Shown: one piece after another, positions 32,280-42,617 of the stretch | Layout of the letters: each line of letters begins with the position of its first letter | Numbering within the stretch: the stretch's first letter is position 1 | DNA from: Ichthyophis bannanicus | Taxonomy: Eukaryota; Chordata; Amphibia; Gymnophiona; Ichthyophiidae | Reading direction: 5' to 3' | Assembly (NCBI GenBank): GCA_033557465.1 | Contig: CM066036.1 | Location: 587,657,574 to 587,721,573, forward strand | Length of the DNA: 64,000 bases | The notes under the pieces: model-generated | Database searches by the model: none | What the model was told of the DNA's origin: nothing | The model's input: only the letters and a program-made list of their open reading frames with translations | Program-made: the position numbers and the translations under genes

Positions 32280-33000
32280 CTGCTCCAAAATGATGAGGCC
32301 GCGGGGCAGGGTTCCCAGCGGCCGGCAGTAACCGGGCGCGAGGCTCGGTGCAGGGACCCTGCTCGCGGCGTGGTGAGGGGCGGTCGTTGGGGTGGGGGGT
32401 GGACATTGTTTGAATTCATTGGCTCGCCGGGAATGGACAGTGTGGTGATCTAATGAGAAGTGCCGGACCAGGGGGGTTATGGGAGAGCGCATGTTGACGG
32501 CTCTCTTGGGCGGCGAGGACAGCTGTAGGAAGCAGGGGCTTTTGCTGCCCACCCTCCCGCCCTTTCATTGGGTGCGGTGGGTATGAAGTTGAAGGGTTGT
32601 CGCAGCTGGGGGGGATCCCGGAGATTTCCGGGGTCCAGAGCCTTTAACTGGAATTGGGGCAGGGGCGGTTGCCCCCAACCCGGATGACCCCTGGCCGGTA
32701 TTTGCTAGTAATATGGCGAGGCCGAGTAAAAGGGGGGGGGTTTGGCGTTTGCCGCTGGCACGGCCGTGGCAGGAGTGGAATGAGGTCATCTTGCTAGTGG
32801 TATGGCGGATGATGGCTCGTGGGTTATTATTAAGGAGTTTATGCTTCAAGAAAATGTTTGGAATGTTCTGATTGTTAATAAAGCTGCGACCATATGAGCC
32901 CAAGAAATGTGTCGGTGTTGTTTGTATGGATGTATTTGGGGGTGCGGGAGGGGGGGGTTGTATAGGTTGGGGGGGGGGGTGTGTGAGCAGGTTAGCACTG
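32280..33000. other. CpG-rich block of unknown origin
   Basis: About 700 bp are sharply richer in G+C and CpG than the flanks (GCGGCCGGCAG, GCTCGCGGCGTGG). Near the right edge GTTAATAAAGCTGCGACC contains AATAAA, and after 32930 there are long G runs. It could be a solo LTR or the end of a retroelement, or a CpG island. I found no protein motif and no clear terminal repeats. Confidence 0.4.
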
Positions 33001-33239
33001 TGTCCAACCTGCCGCGGTTACGCCTGTAATCTAAGTGGGTACCTAAGAAAACAGTGAAACAGTTCTGTCAGACAGTGATATAAAGTAGCCTCCCTATGAG
33101 AGAGGGAATATGCACAGTTTATATTGCAGGCATGATGAATAATTGAATTGTAAATTCTTTGCAGAGTCTGTTATTTTGGATCTAATTAGATTATGCAGAT
33201 TTTATTCCATTATAACATGTGTTAATGGCATATAGAAAC

Positions 33240-33320
33240 ATTAGTGGGATTTGAACTCTGGTTTTCCAGGCACTTAGCCCATTACTCTAACCACAAGGCC
33301 ACTCCTCCACTGTGAGAAAA
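33240..33320 (-). repeat. tRNA-like SINE head, diverged
   Basis: On the minus strand GAGGAGTGGCCTTGTGGTTAG resembles an A box, and AGAGTTCAAATCCCA about 40 bp later resembles a B box. The wording matches the head of the SINE at 38822-39108 but the body is not recognisable. Confidence 0.6.
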
Positions 33321-33529
33321 TAAGCTGATATAATGGAATAGAAATGTATTAAATAAGGCCATGTGTTTGAGATCAGCAATTTCAAACTGGAAGTCATGCT
33401 TCCCTTGTGAAAATGCTTTTCTCAGTTGCCATGCGAATGAATTAATACGTTTATATCTTAAATACCATTGGAGCTAATAAAACACAAATTGACATTAAGA
33501 AAATTTTCCACGCTGCAGATAGGACCTGG

Positions 33530-34328
33530 ATACTTAGCCTTTTCCTATGCACATAACATGAAGGGAAAAGCACTTTAAGGCAGTTAATGAATGATCTTAA
33601 TGCATCCAAGTTTAGGACTGTTTTTCTGTCTTTAGTTTTGTCTGTGCTTGATAATTGCAGTTCAATTTTGTTTGGACTTCCTGTGACCTACTTGAAACCT
33701 CTGCAATCAGTTCAAAACTCAGCTTGCATTTGATATCAGGGAATGGGTTTCAAGACCATATCTCCCCTCACCTTAAGTCTTTGCATTTTCTTCCTCTTAT
33801 GACAAGGACTTAATTTTAAAGACTTATTTTTATTTTTAAGGTTTTAAACATGAGTGCTGATATTCCATTGTTATATCCTTAGAAGTATTATTGACCCATG
33901 CAGAGCCTGAGATCTGAAGGCAGGAGACTGTTACAGTGGCCTGCGATCCCTGAGATTCATGGGATCAGGATAGTAAACAATTTGTCTTCTGTGGTGGGTC
34001 CATAATTGTGGAATCAACTTTCTTTGGAGCTTAGGTTGATGGAGGATTATTTAGATTTTAGGAGATGAAAACTTATTTTTTTTCAGGCAGGTGTATTCCT
34101 AAAGGAATTATGATAAACCGGTAAGTTCTATTTTATGTAAATTTATTTTTGTTTTTTTTTAATGTAAACCATGTAAATGTATGTTTAATTGTTTTAAGTT
34201 TGAAATATTTGTTGTTCTGCTTTATTGTTTAATTTGAAATATGTGTTATTATTTCTAATGTTTTTGGAAACTGCAGAGTATGAAATAGATCTGTGGTATA
34301 TAACCATTATCAATAAACAAATAAATGA
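33530..34328 (+). pseudogene. L2-type LINE ORF2 end and 3' UTR
   Basis: Degenerate frames read LVLSVLDNCSSILFGLPVTYLKPLQSVQNSA and KTISPLTLSLCIF. This is the L2 thumb region (LDYCN..LFGLP, ..RVQNAAA). Further text and the final GGTATATAACCATTATCAATAAACAAATAAA fit an L2-type 3' terminus. It differs from L2 elements A and B, so it is a third subfamily. Confidence 0.72.
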
Positions 34329-34414
34329 TCCCAAGCCTTTGTTTTTTTCTAATTTTTGACAATCTCTGAGGAGTAGTAGTAGTAGTAGATATCATTACAG
34401 CATACAGTATCTAA

Positions 34415-34938
34415 GGGGTATGTTTACTAAACTGCGATAACGTTACATCCCGCGCGTTATGTAACATTAATGATCGTTAGGTAACGGTAATGCGTGGTAC
34501 GTTACGTTAACGTGCGATACGTTATGTTAACGCACGGTATGTAATGCCAACGCGTGTTAATGTTACCTAATGATCATTAATGTCCCCGGCTGCGGTAAAC
34601 ACCGCAGAGGGTGGAGAGAGGGCGGAGAGAAGGGGTCAATGGGCTCCCTTCACACTAACGCGCTGAACTGAAGGGCTGAATCCTACCACGATTGAAAACC
34701 TGCTGTTAGATGCACAGTTGCAGGAGAGAGAAACCATTTCAGTGTCAGCAATGTACAGCATAGGCAGGGAGCCCAGGAACCGTGATAGTAGTGCTCCATT
34801 ATCATCAACAGCATAGTGCCCAAGTATGAAAAGCCACTATGGCGATGGTGCAAATGGGGCATAGGGGGCTGCAGGCGGTACATGCAGTGGGGGCAGCTGG
34901 GGCACAGGGTGGACTAGGCGGGCGCCTAGGTGGCACAT
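34415..34938. mobile_element. Harbinger-like element, left part
   Basis: It begins GGGGTATGTTTACTAAACTGCG after TAA. The same terminal text marks 40949, 63148 and, inverted, 50131 and 62690. The body up to GGTGGCACATAG is alignable to 40949-41427, including mirrored GCCCATTTGCACC text, so both belong to one family. Its right end is not in reach because the sequence passes directly into the minisatellite-bearing element at 34939. Confidence 0.6.
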
Positions 34939-35139
34939 AGGAACATAGAAACTGGAAGTGGGAAAAAAGCACACAAGTTGCTGCCGCTGCCGAGTCTGCT
35001 TCTCGGCAGTAGCAAACTCACCCCATTCCTTCTAATGCAGCCGCGGCTCCCTGCCTCTTAGGAAACCGCGGCTGTGCCTGTAATATCATTGCGGAGCCTT
35101 CCTGTCTCAGACATGACATGGGGAGACAGACATGGGGAG

Positions 35140-35545
35140 AGGGGAGCAGGAAACCTGCAATGGAGCTCACAAGGGGGAGGGGAGAGGGGGGCTGATATGG
35201 ATGGATGGAGGGAGGGGGGCTGACATGGACGGAGGGGGGCTGATATGGATGGATGGATGGAGGGAGGGGGCTGACATGGAGGGAGGGAGGGGGACTGACA
35301 GACAGGAGGGGCTGACATGGAGAGAGGGGGGCTGACATGGATGGATGGAGGGAGGGGAGGGCTGAAATGGAGGGATGCATGGATGGATGGATGGATGGAG
35401 GGAGGGAGGGCTGACATGGACAGAGGGGGGACTGACATGGAGGGATGGATGGATGGATGGAGGGAGGGGGGCTGACATGGACAGAGGGGGGCTGACATGG
35501 AGGGAGGGAGGGGGCTGACATGGACAAAGGGAAGAGACAGGGGTA
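35140..35545. repeat. minisatellite, GGGCTGACATGGATGGATGGAGGGA type
   Basis: Tandem, irregular units combine GGGGGGCTGACATGGA with runs of GATG/GGAG. The Ser/Pro-rich open frames on the minus strand come only from the repeat. Confidence 0.9.
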
Positions 35546-35579
35546 CATACTGGACAGACGGGGGATAAATGCTGGACAG

Positions 35580-36330
35580 AGGGGAGAGACAGTGCGGGTT
35601 AGAATTATAATGGGCAGATGGGGGGCTAGGACTGGTAATGGGTCGATTAGGGAAGGCTAGGATTGGGAATGGACTGATCAAGGGGGGTTGGGACTGGTAA
35701 TGGACTGATGGGGGCTAGTATTGGAAATGAGCTGATTGGGGAGATTAGGACTGGAAATGGACTGATTACAGGAGGCTAGGACTGGTAATGGGCTGATGGA
35801 GGGGTAGGACTGGTAATGGGCTGATTAGGGGAACCTAGCACTGGTAATGAGGTTGAGGAGGGACTAGCACTGGAAATGAGCTGATTAGGGGAGGCTAGGA
35901 CTGGTAATGGGCTGATGGGGGGTAGGACTGGTATTGGGCTTATTAGGGGAGGCTAGCACTGGTAATGGGGTTGAGGGGGGACTAGCACTGGAAGCGAGCT
36001 GATTGGTGGGCTTCGACTGGGAATGGGCTGATTGTGGGGAGGGGAGGATAGAGCTGCTGGCCCTGAAAGAAAACTGGGGACTAAGGCTACAAATGGGCTG
36101 ATACGAGGGGATGGGAGAATGGAACTGGAAGGGAGTGGATCTGAGAGGGGCTGCCATGGTATTTGTACTAGAAGGGACTGGTCAGTGGGGAAGGAGGGGG
36201 ACTGGAAGGGAATGGACACCAGTGGCAGTCATGGGAATGCAAGTTGACATTGGAAGGTACTGAGAGTGAGGACTGGAAAGGGGCTGATACTGGGGAGGGT
36301 TACTGGGACTGGAAATAGGCTGATGGAAAG
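35580..36330. repeat. minisatellite, AGGACTGGTAATGGGCTGAT type
   Basis: Tandem units of 30-45 bp with the core GGACTGGTAATGGGCTGAT, clearly related to the arrays at 1310-2085 and 10500-12060. Confidence 0.9.
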
Positions 36331-36757
36331 AAGTGAAGAAAACGAAAGAAGAGATAAGAAATAGCAGATGGACCATAGACCACGGAAAGAGAGCTAAGAG
36401 AAGACAGGAAAGCAGAAGCCTCAGATCGGGACCAGCATGATCAGAGAATAAATTGGTCAGACAACAAAGGTAGAAAAAATTATTTTATTTCATATTAGTG
36501 ATTTGACTACAAAATCATCATAATTTTGAAATCAAATATTGTTACTTGTGATTAATTATTGTGGTTTAAATAAGTAAACTTTATAAATAAAAACATATTG
36601 CAAAGGCCTATAATATATTAATAATTCAACAAATGATTACAGCGACAATGCGTTAACGGTAAAGGAAGAGAGACGCATTTGATTTTATCATTGGGGGTCG
36701 CCACAAGTTGACCAATGGTAAAAGGGGTCACGGTACAAAAAAGGTTGAGAACCACTG

Positions 36758-37544
36758 ATCTAGATAGTGCTGGGGTGGAGCAAGAGCAGAGCTGAACGTT
36801 ATCCATTTAGTGGCAGTTTTTTGAGCATTGCTCTGTAGCTATCTAACAGCAAATTGGATTACAATGAGCAATTGCCAGAAAGTGTTGGACTTGCATCAGA
36901 CTGCAGCTCTCTGTGATTGGCTGAAACCTGCTAATGTTTTTTGAACTGAGGGAGTCAGCTGTTTGCCAGCTTCTGGCTAAGGAGCATCAAGAGGCTGCTA
37001 CTGGCTTTTGGGAGAGAAAGGCCTGAGAGTTCGGCTTCAAATCTCCTCCAGAATTCCAAACCTTGGACTCAGACTTAAAAAACAGCAAGGATTTTTTTCT
37101 GCCCCAGTTCTGGGTCAGCATTCAGAAGGAAAAGATTCTGCATTTTCTGACAACCTTGTAACTTCAAGATTCCTTTGCAACTGCCAGAAACCAAATTGAA
37201 CTGGCATTCAAATAGTGAGATCTAATCATAAATAAACTAAAGAAAACCCGATTTTTTTTCTAGAAGGAAAAGGTATCAAAAATGTGTATGGGACTGGGCT
37301 TGTGTATGGATCCAAACAGAATTTAAAGTACTTGTGCAGCATTCTCAAAAATCATTGGGTTTCAATTCACTGGTCTACAGTTGTTTAAAAGTTGTCTGCT
37401 TTAGAGACAAAATCTGCCAATTCTTATGGATTTTAATGCACTAAATTCAGAAATAACAATTAAAAACATTCACTGGCTACTGTTTCCAAGATATCTAAGC
37501 TTTTCCATTTTATGATTATATATATGGAGTCATTCCGATCCTCA
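36758..37544. other. unassigned stretch
   Basis: No gene or family recognised. The composition is ordinary, and open frames are short and without motifs. Confidence 0.4.
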
Positions 37545-38180
37545 TTTAGCAGGTCTGGATGTCCAGACCTGCTAAACATCTGGATCGCACTGATGGCCAC
37601 AGAGCTCCCTGCATGTATAGCTGACTTATTCGGGAAGAGGGGTTCATGGGTGAGAGGGGCTGGGCCGGGGAGGAACGAGGGCAGGCGGTGGACAGGAATA
37701 TGACTTTGGACTTACAGGGCTGATTCTGAAGTTGACCCGGTACATCCGTGGTCGGCCATGAAGATGGGGAACTTATTCCACCTTAGAGGTGGAATAAGTC
37801 CCCCTGGACATTGGGGGATCATGGAGTCAAGCGAAATCAAAGAGGTGAGGGGACGCAAAGGGTTCCCCACAGCCCAATTCTGGCCATGGAAGGCCAGATA
37901 GGGGGTTGGACTGAGGGGAAAAAAGTATATTTTCTGTGGCTGGGGATCGCAACTCCTGAATGGAGCTGCGGTGCCATGGCAATGGGACGCCATGGCATTG
38001 TGGCTCCATTCAGGAACCTGGCTGAGTTAGCCGGGTAGTTAGCTGGATGTCCTGGGGTGCTTGGATTGGGGCACAACCCAGACGTCCAGCTACTATGTCG
38101 AGATTCTGCTCCCATGGGGACATCTAGCCCCAGCAGGAGCAGAATCAGATGCATCCCCGGGCCGTCTGGATGTCCAGGGA
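37545..38180. repeat. cluster of perfect or near-perfect hairpins
   Basis: At least five inverted repeats follow one another. At 37545-37576, 15-bp arms TTTAGCAGGTCTGGA are separated by TG. At 37771-37799, 13-bp arms ACTTATTCCACCT surround TAG. At about 37953-38010, TCCTGAATGGAGC pairs with GCTCCATTCAGGA and encloses TGCCATGGC/GCCATGGCA. At about 38040-38086, AGCTGGATGTC pairs with GACGTCCAGCT with one mismatch. At about 38091-38134, GATTCTGCTCC pairs with GGAGCAGAATC. Smaller ones (CTGGCC..GGCCAG near 37882 and CTGGATGTCCAG near 38167) lie between or after. No coding potential is evident. I cannot assign it to a known family. Confidence 0.8.
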
Positions 38181-38220
38181 CGCACAACTTAGAAATGACT
38201 TCAAAGTGTGCTGGAAGTAG

Positions 38221-38515
38221 AGTTTTAATCAGGAGGATGTAGTAAAGGCTGTTGGAGGATGTAGTAAAGGCTGTTAGTGTAGCTGGGTTTAAAAAAGGTT
38301 TGGACAAGTTCCTGGAGGAAAGGTCCATAAACCATTATTAAGAAGGGACCCAGGATATCAATGCTTGATCCAGTACAAGCATTGAGGAACCTGTGTCTTT
38401 TGGGGAAACTGCTAGGTACGTATGACCTAGTTTGGCCACTGTTGGAAACAGGATACTGGGCTTGATGGACCTTGGTCTGACCCAGTATGGCATATCTTAT
38501 GTTCTTATGTTATGT
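38221..38515 (+). mobile_element. CR1 3' end fragment
   Basis: It encodes EDVVKAVSVAGFKKGLDKFLEERSINHY-like text and then the UTR ending in TTGATGGACCTTGGTCTGACC and a TATGTTCTTATG tail. It is the same subfamily as 5958-6502. A 22-bp piece, GAGGATGTAGTAAAGGCTGTT with its neighbour, is duplicated in tandem at 38234-38277. Confidence 0.85.
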
Positions 38516-38708
38516 TCTTGTTATAAACTAGGTCTTTTCAGGTGTTTATGGTTGCCATATATATGAGCTTGAAAATATTTCATCTGTCATCTTTGTTTAA
38601 AAGTTGAAAAATCAGCCAAATTATTATTCAAATACAATTTATTAAAAACGTTAGTGTGAAACAGAAAGTAAGAAATGACTATGTATGCATTAATATGCAT
38701 TCCAGACC

Positions 38709-39950
38709 TTATTCAGTGTCTACTCTGCGTTTCTTGGCTTGTCTCTTGTATTCTGTAAATGGGGTATCTCTTGTCACTGTCCAGCAATGGTCTGCAAGCA
38801 CTGATGGGCTTCATTTGCCTTATTTATTTATTTACATTCTCTTATATACTGTGCTATTCTGCATCAGTGCAGTTTACATTGAACAAACTGAAATTACATT
38901 GAACAGGGCATTATAACTTGGAGATAACTATTTTACAGGGAACATGGGCTATGGAGGGTTAAGTGGCTTGCCCAAGACCACAAGGAGCACCTGTGGGACT
39001 AGAAACCCCAGTCCTTCCGGCCCAAGGTTGCTGTCCTCTAGTGGGATTTGAACCCCTGACCTTCTGGCCTGAAGTACCTTGCCCCAACCACTAGGCCACT
39101 CCTCCACTCCTTGATATCTTTTCTCTATTACTGCAATGTCCTGATGAAAATTGCTTGCCATGCTCATTGCTCACTGCTCCGCAGTTTGGTAAGACAAAAT
39201 TGAGAGTGCAAAAAATGTATCTTTAGTGACATGTTGCAGCCAAAACCTTTGTATGCATTGAGGAGTTTTTCCACCAATGCCCTGTAGTTGTCTGCCTTGT
39301 TTCCACTAACTGGAAGGCTTTCCATGCCATCCTTTCTTTGCAATGCAATGCATGGTTAAATGCATCATCTCAAAGAAGTTCACAAATCTGAAGACCAACA
39401 AAGACACCTTCCTTTATCTCAGCTTCACTTAGTCTTGGACATTTCCCACTGAGATACTTGAAAACTGGTTTTAATTTGTTCATGGCCTTCACAAAATTTG
39501 TCATTAGACCCAGTTTAATGTGTAAGGATGGTAACAAAATCTTCCTTGATTCAACAAATGGTGGATACTGCATACTTTTCTTTCCAGGCTCCAATGACTG
39601 TCAGAGTGGCCAGTCTCTCTTAATGTAGTGGGAATCTTTCGCATGACTATCTTATTCACAGGGAAGACAGTGGTACTTTGTGTATCCAGTCTGCAGGCCG
39701 AGCAACAGAGCAATGACTTTCAAATTACCATAAAGATACTACTGATGTTGGTCATAGTTTATACATCTCAACAGCTGTTTTATATTGTCATAGGTTTCTT
39801 TCATATGAACTGTGTGACCAATTGGAATTGATGGCAAAACATTGCCATTATGAAGCAAAACGAGTACAAGTTGTGATCCCTGAATCTCAATTGACTTTGG
39901 TGAGACCTCAAGTCTTTTCTTTTGAAATGGTTTGGGATGCACTTTCTTTA
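38709..39950 (-). pseudogene. dispersed protein family pseudogene, SINE-interrupted
   Basis: Minus-strand frames read, in order: IPIGHTVHMKETYDNIKQLLRCINYDQHQ; LKVIALLLGLQTGYTKY-like text; SLHIKLGLMTNFVKAMNKLKPVFKYLSGKCPRLSEAEIKEGVFVGLQI; VEKLLNAYKGFGCNMSLKIHFLHS; FHQDIAVIEKRYQG. After the SINE follow SPSVLADHCWTVTRDTPFTEYKRQAKKR and a stop. I recognise this motif string from a repetitive protein family scattered in animal genomes, probably carried by a mobile element, but cannot name its superfamily or reaction. Stops, shifts and a Trp-to-stop change right after the SINE make it dead. Confidence 0.68.
38822..39108 (-). mobile_element. tRNA-derived SINE, copy 1
   Basis: In sense (minus) direction it opens with GAGGAGTGGCCTAGTGGTTGG, an A box (39087-39098), and then GGGGTTCAAATCCC, a B box (39044-39054), for RNA polymerase III. 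A middle part includes CTTGTGGTCTTGGGCAAGCC and ACTTAACCC, similar to the conserved core of MIR/CORE-SINEs. The 3' tail ends in TATATAAGAGAATGTAAATAAATAAATAA, close to the terminus of the L2-type LINE at 12482. The host pseudogene frame rejoins across it (..KRYQG then K, stop, SPSVLA), with at least a 4-bp CCTT duplication. Confidence 0.85.
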
Positions 39951-39957
39951 ATATCAG

Positions 39958-40948
39958 GACAACGTCAGGCTATTTCTGGCCAGCTTGCTAACTTTGGATA
40001 GAGGATGGAGGTTCATGAATCTACATTGGGTTCTCTGCTTGCAAGAATTTCCTCAGTGGATAAGAAGGTTGATTGTGTCCAACACTCTGTTATGGCCATT
40101 ATGAGGGATGCAGAGAGTTTGCAACAAAAGACTGAGATCTTAGAAAACTTGTCTGGAAGCAGAAACCTACGGATTCTTAATTTTCCTAAGGTTCTATCCT
40201 TTTCACCTATGGAACTTTTCATGAAGTTTTTGATTAATGTGTTAAAAATTCCGGTGGAGTCTGTTCCTCCTATATCTAAAACCTATTACCTGCTCTCTGC
40301 TAAGATTTGGCAGATGGATGGTCAGGCTCAGGGTGGGGGGTTTTCACCAGCTCTGTCTTGTGATAGCCTGAATCTTACTGGCTTTTTGGAGCAATCGGGG
40401 TCTGATTCCAGGGTGACCGCAACTCTATTAGTCATCCTGACATTAGATGTCGATTGGAATAGGATTCTAAAGATGTTTTTTCCTCTCAACTACTAAAACA
40501 TTTATGGGATCTGTTATAAGAATATTCCCTGATGTTTTTAGGGCCACACAGAAAAGGGGAAAACAATTTTTAGTTCTTAGACCTGGGATACTTCAGTTTG
40601 GCAGGTTATTTTTTTCTTTGCTTTCTATGTATGTACTTAATTAAATTGGCTGGGATCAGCCATGTTTTTCTTGACCCCCAGCAGTTGTCTGCCTTAATCT
40701 CTTCCAAGATTACTGGTTCTCAATCTTCCTCCAGGGGCCCCTCTTGAATCAAGCCCTATAAGTGTAGGGTGAGATAGCTGGTGAAATAATGTAACTCCTT
40801 TGGTCTGCTTGGATTGCCTTTGTCATATTTCTATTGGAATATGTTTCCTTTGTATTGTGTAAACCTCTCTCCAGGTTTTTGTGGGCTGGTGGGAGACAAG
40901 CTTAGTTTTTTTTTACCTTTTGCTATACATTGGCTTTATTGATTTTAT
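39958..40948 (+). pseudogene. L1/Tx1-like ORF1 fragment
   Basis: The frame from 40005 contains LGSLLARISSVDKKVDCVQHSVMAIMRDAESLQQKTEILENLSGSRNLRILNFPKV, a coiled-coil end running into the RRM-like domain of L1 ORF1. Then come MELFMKFLINVLKIPVESVPPISKTYYL and, after a shift near 40498, RIFPDVFRATQKRGKQFLVLRPGI. ORF1 protein binds element RNA as a chaperone. A stop lies just before 40005 and further breaks follow. The segment ends at the Harbinger-like insertion at 40949. Confidence 0.75.
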
Positions 40949-41422
40949 GGGGTATGTTTACTAAATAGTGGTAAGGGGGCATGGTAACGGCACACATGGC
41001 CCCTTAATACTGGAAACTATCAAGTTTCCGAGCGTAAAAGGCTCCTGCAGGGTAAAGGGAACAGGAGTGGAGAGTGGGCATCAACGGGGCAGAGAGTGGG
41101 CATTAACAACATGTGTACCTTTAAAGCCTGTTGCGCAATCACTCCCTAGAACCCTTTAACGCTTGTAACCTTTTCACCATGTGAAACGTCACAGAAAGGG
41201 TGTCTGATGAGCAGAGAGAGCCTATTTAAGCATCTGCAATGTGATGCAGTGACAGGGGAGCCCCAAACAGTTATAGTAGTGTTCCATTAGCAGCAACAAC
41301 ATGGTGCCCATGTATGATAGGGCTCTATGTTGTTGGTGCAAATGGGCCGCCGGAGATTGCATGTGGGTCATGCAGTAGGGGTTGCTGGTGCACAGGGCAG
41401 ACCAGGCAGCTGCCCAGGTGGC

Positions 41423-41511
41423 ACATAGCAACATAAGAACATAAAATCATAAGATATGCCATACTGGGTCAGACCAAGGTTCATCGAAGCCAGTGTTTTA
41501 TGTCCAACATT
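41423..41511 (-). mobile_element. CR1 3' end remnant (left piece)
   Basis: This is the very 3' end (GCCATACTGGGTCAGACCAAG text) of an old minus-strand CR1. Its continuation is at 46519-46963; the full-length CR1 lies between the two pieces. Confidence 0.8.
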
Positions 41512-42393
41512 GGCTTTCTTAACCAGGGCTCCACACATCAAACAGTAAGTGAGGTTTTGAGGGTTTCTTTGTTTGGTGTTTTTTGTTACATTGCTTGCTC
41601 TCTGACTGGGAGCTCTTAAAAGGGTTTTGTGTATATTTGTTTAAAGCAAGGTTAAATTCATTTTTGCTGTTTTAGGGGAATCTGTACTTGAGCACAGTAG
41701 TATTGCTGAACTCTGTAACCCCCTCCAGGTTCAGGAACTGCTAACACCTAATCAGGTGTTAGTGGGCCTGTTTCCTGAGTGCAATTGAAGCCTGCATAAA
41801 AAGGCTGCTTGGCCCTGCCCTTTTGAGGCTTTCTTAACCAGGGCTCCACACATCAAACAGTAAGTGAGGTTTTGAGGGTTTCTTTGTTTGGTGTTTTTTG
41901 TTACATTGCTTGCTCTCTGACTGGGAGCTCTTAAAAGGGTTTTGTGTATATTTGTTTAAAGCAAGGTTAAATTCATTTTTGCTGTTTTAGGGGAATCTGT
42001 ACTTGAGCACAGTAGTATTGCTGAACTCTGTAACCCCCTCCAGGTTCAGGAACTGCTAACACCTAATCAGGTGTTAGTGGGCCTGTTTCCTGAGTGCAAT
42101 TGAAGCCTGCATAAAAAGGCTGCTTGGCCCTGCCCTTTTGAGGCTTTCTTAACCAGGGCTCCACACATCAAACAGTAAGTGAGGTTTTGAGGGTTTCTTT
42201 GTTTGGTGTTTTTTGTTACATTGCTTGCTCTCTGACTGGGAGCTCTTAAAAGGGTTTTGTGTATATTTGTTTAAAGCAAGGTTAAATTCATTTTTGCTGT
42301 TTTAGGGGAATCTGTACTTGAGCACAGTAGTATTGCTGAACTCTGTAACCCCCTCCAGGTTCAGGAACTGCTAACACCTAATCAGGTGTTAGT
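41512..42393 (+). promoter_or_regulatory. CR1 5' UTR tandem units (315 bp x 2.8)
   Basis: Units begin GGCTTTCTTAACCAGGGCTCC at 41512, 41827 and 42142, exactly 315 bp apart; the third ends at 42393. The copies look identical or nearly so. Each carries the 9-bp inverted repeat CTAACACCT..AGGTGTTAG with spacer AATC and, in the two complete units, GCATAAAAAGGCTGC, which resembles a TATA region. By analogy with monomer-type LINE promoters these units probably drive transcription; this is inferred, not shown. Confidence 0.82.
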
Positions 42394-42617
42394 TCCCTCC
42401 CTACCCACCCCGACTCCCACCCACCCCTAGTGAGCAGTCTTGCTTTATAGGGCACCTCCCCCTTTATCAAATCACAGTGAATTGGACCAGCACATTTTGA
42501 ATATAATTAAAGAGATTTAACTGCTTTTTCTCTGAAAGGACAGCTGCGAAACCAGCTGGTACTTCGTAGATCTCTCTCTTTTGCTTTAACAGATACCTAA
42601 GCTCCACAAACAGAACA
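42394..42617 (+). other. CR1 leader between promoter units and ORF1
   Basis: Non-coding leader with a C-rich start (CCCTCCCTACCCACC) and an AT-rich later part. The ORF1 start context is AACAATGGC, a fair match to a vertebrate initiation site. Confidence 0.6.

Larger units (their letters stand above)
34939..36757. mobile_element. hAT-like remnant with minisatellites
   Basis: The right end reads GGTTGAGAACCACTG, the inverted form of the CAGTGGTTCTCAACC terminus of hAT (Charlie-type) elements. The matching left end is absent. Two minisatellites fill the interior, and a purine-rich segment at 36345-36480 recalls 12310-12480 of hAT copy 2. Short hairpins (CAGCCGCGG with CCGCGGCTG) occur near 35040-35075. 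The left boundary is uncertain. Confidence 0.55.

Noticed and set aside
35018..35681. Ser/Pro/His-rich open frames up to 207 residues on the minus strand
   Set aside because: They translate the G-rich minisatellites and have no domain.
38822..39108. A tRNA gene or a CRISPR-like repeat
   Set aside because: A and B boxes are present, but there is no tRNA fold with acceptor stem, and the body continues into a CORE-like region and a LINE tail, so it is a SINE.
41512..42393. Satellite DNA
   Set aside because: Only 2.8 units exist and they lead straight into CR1 ORF1, so a promoter array is the better reading.
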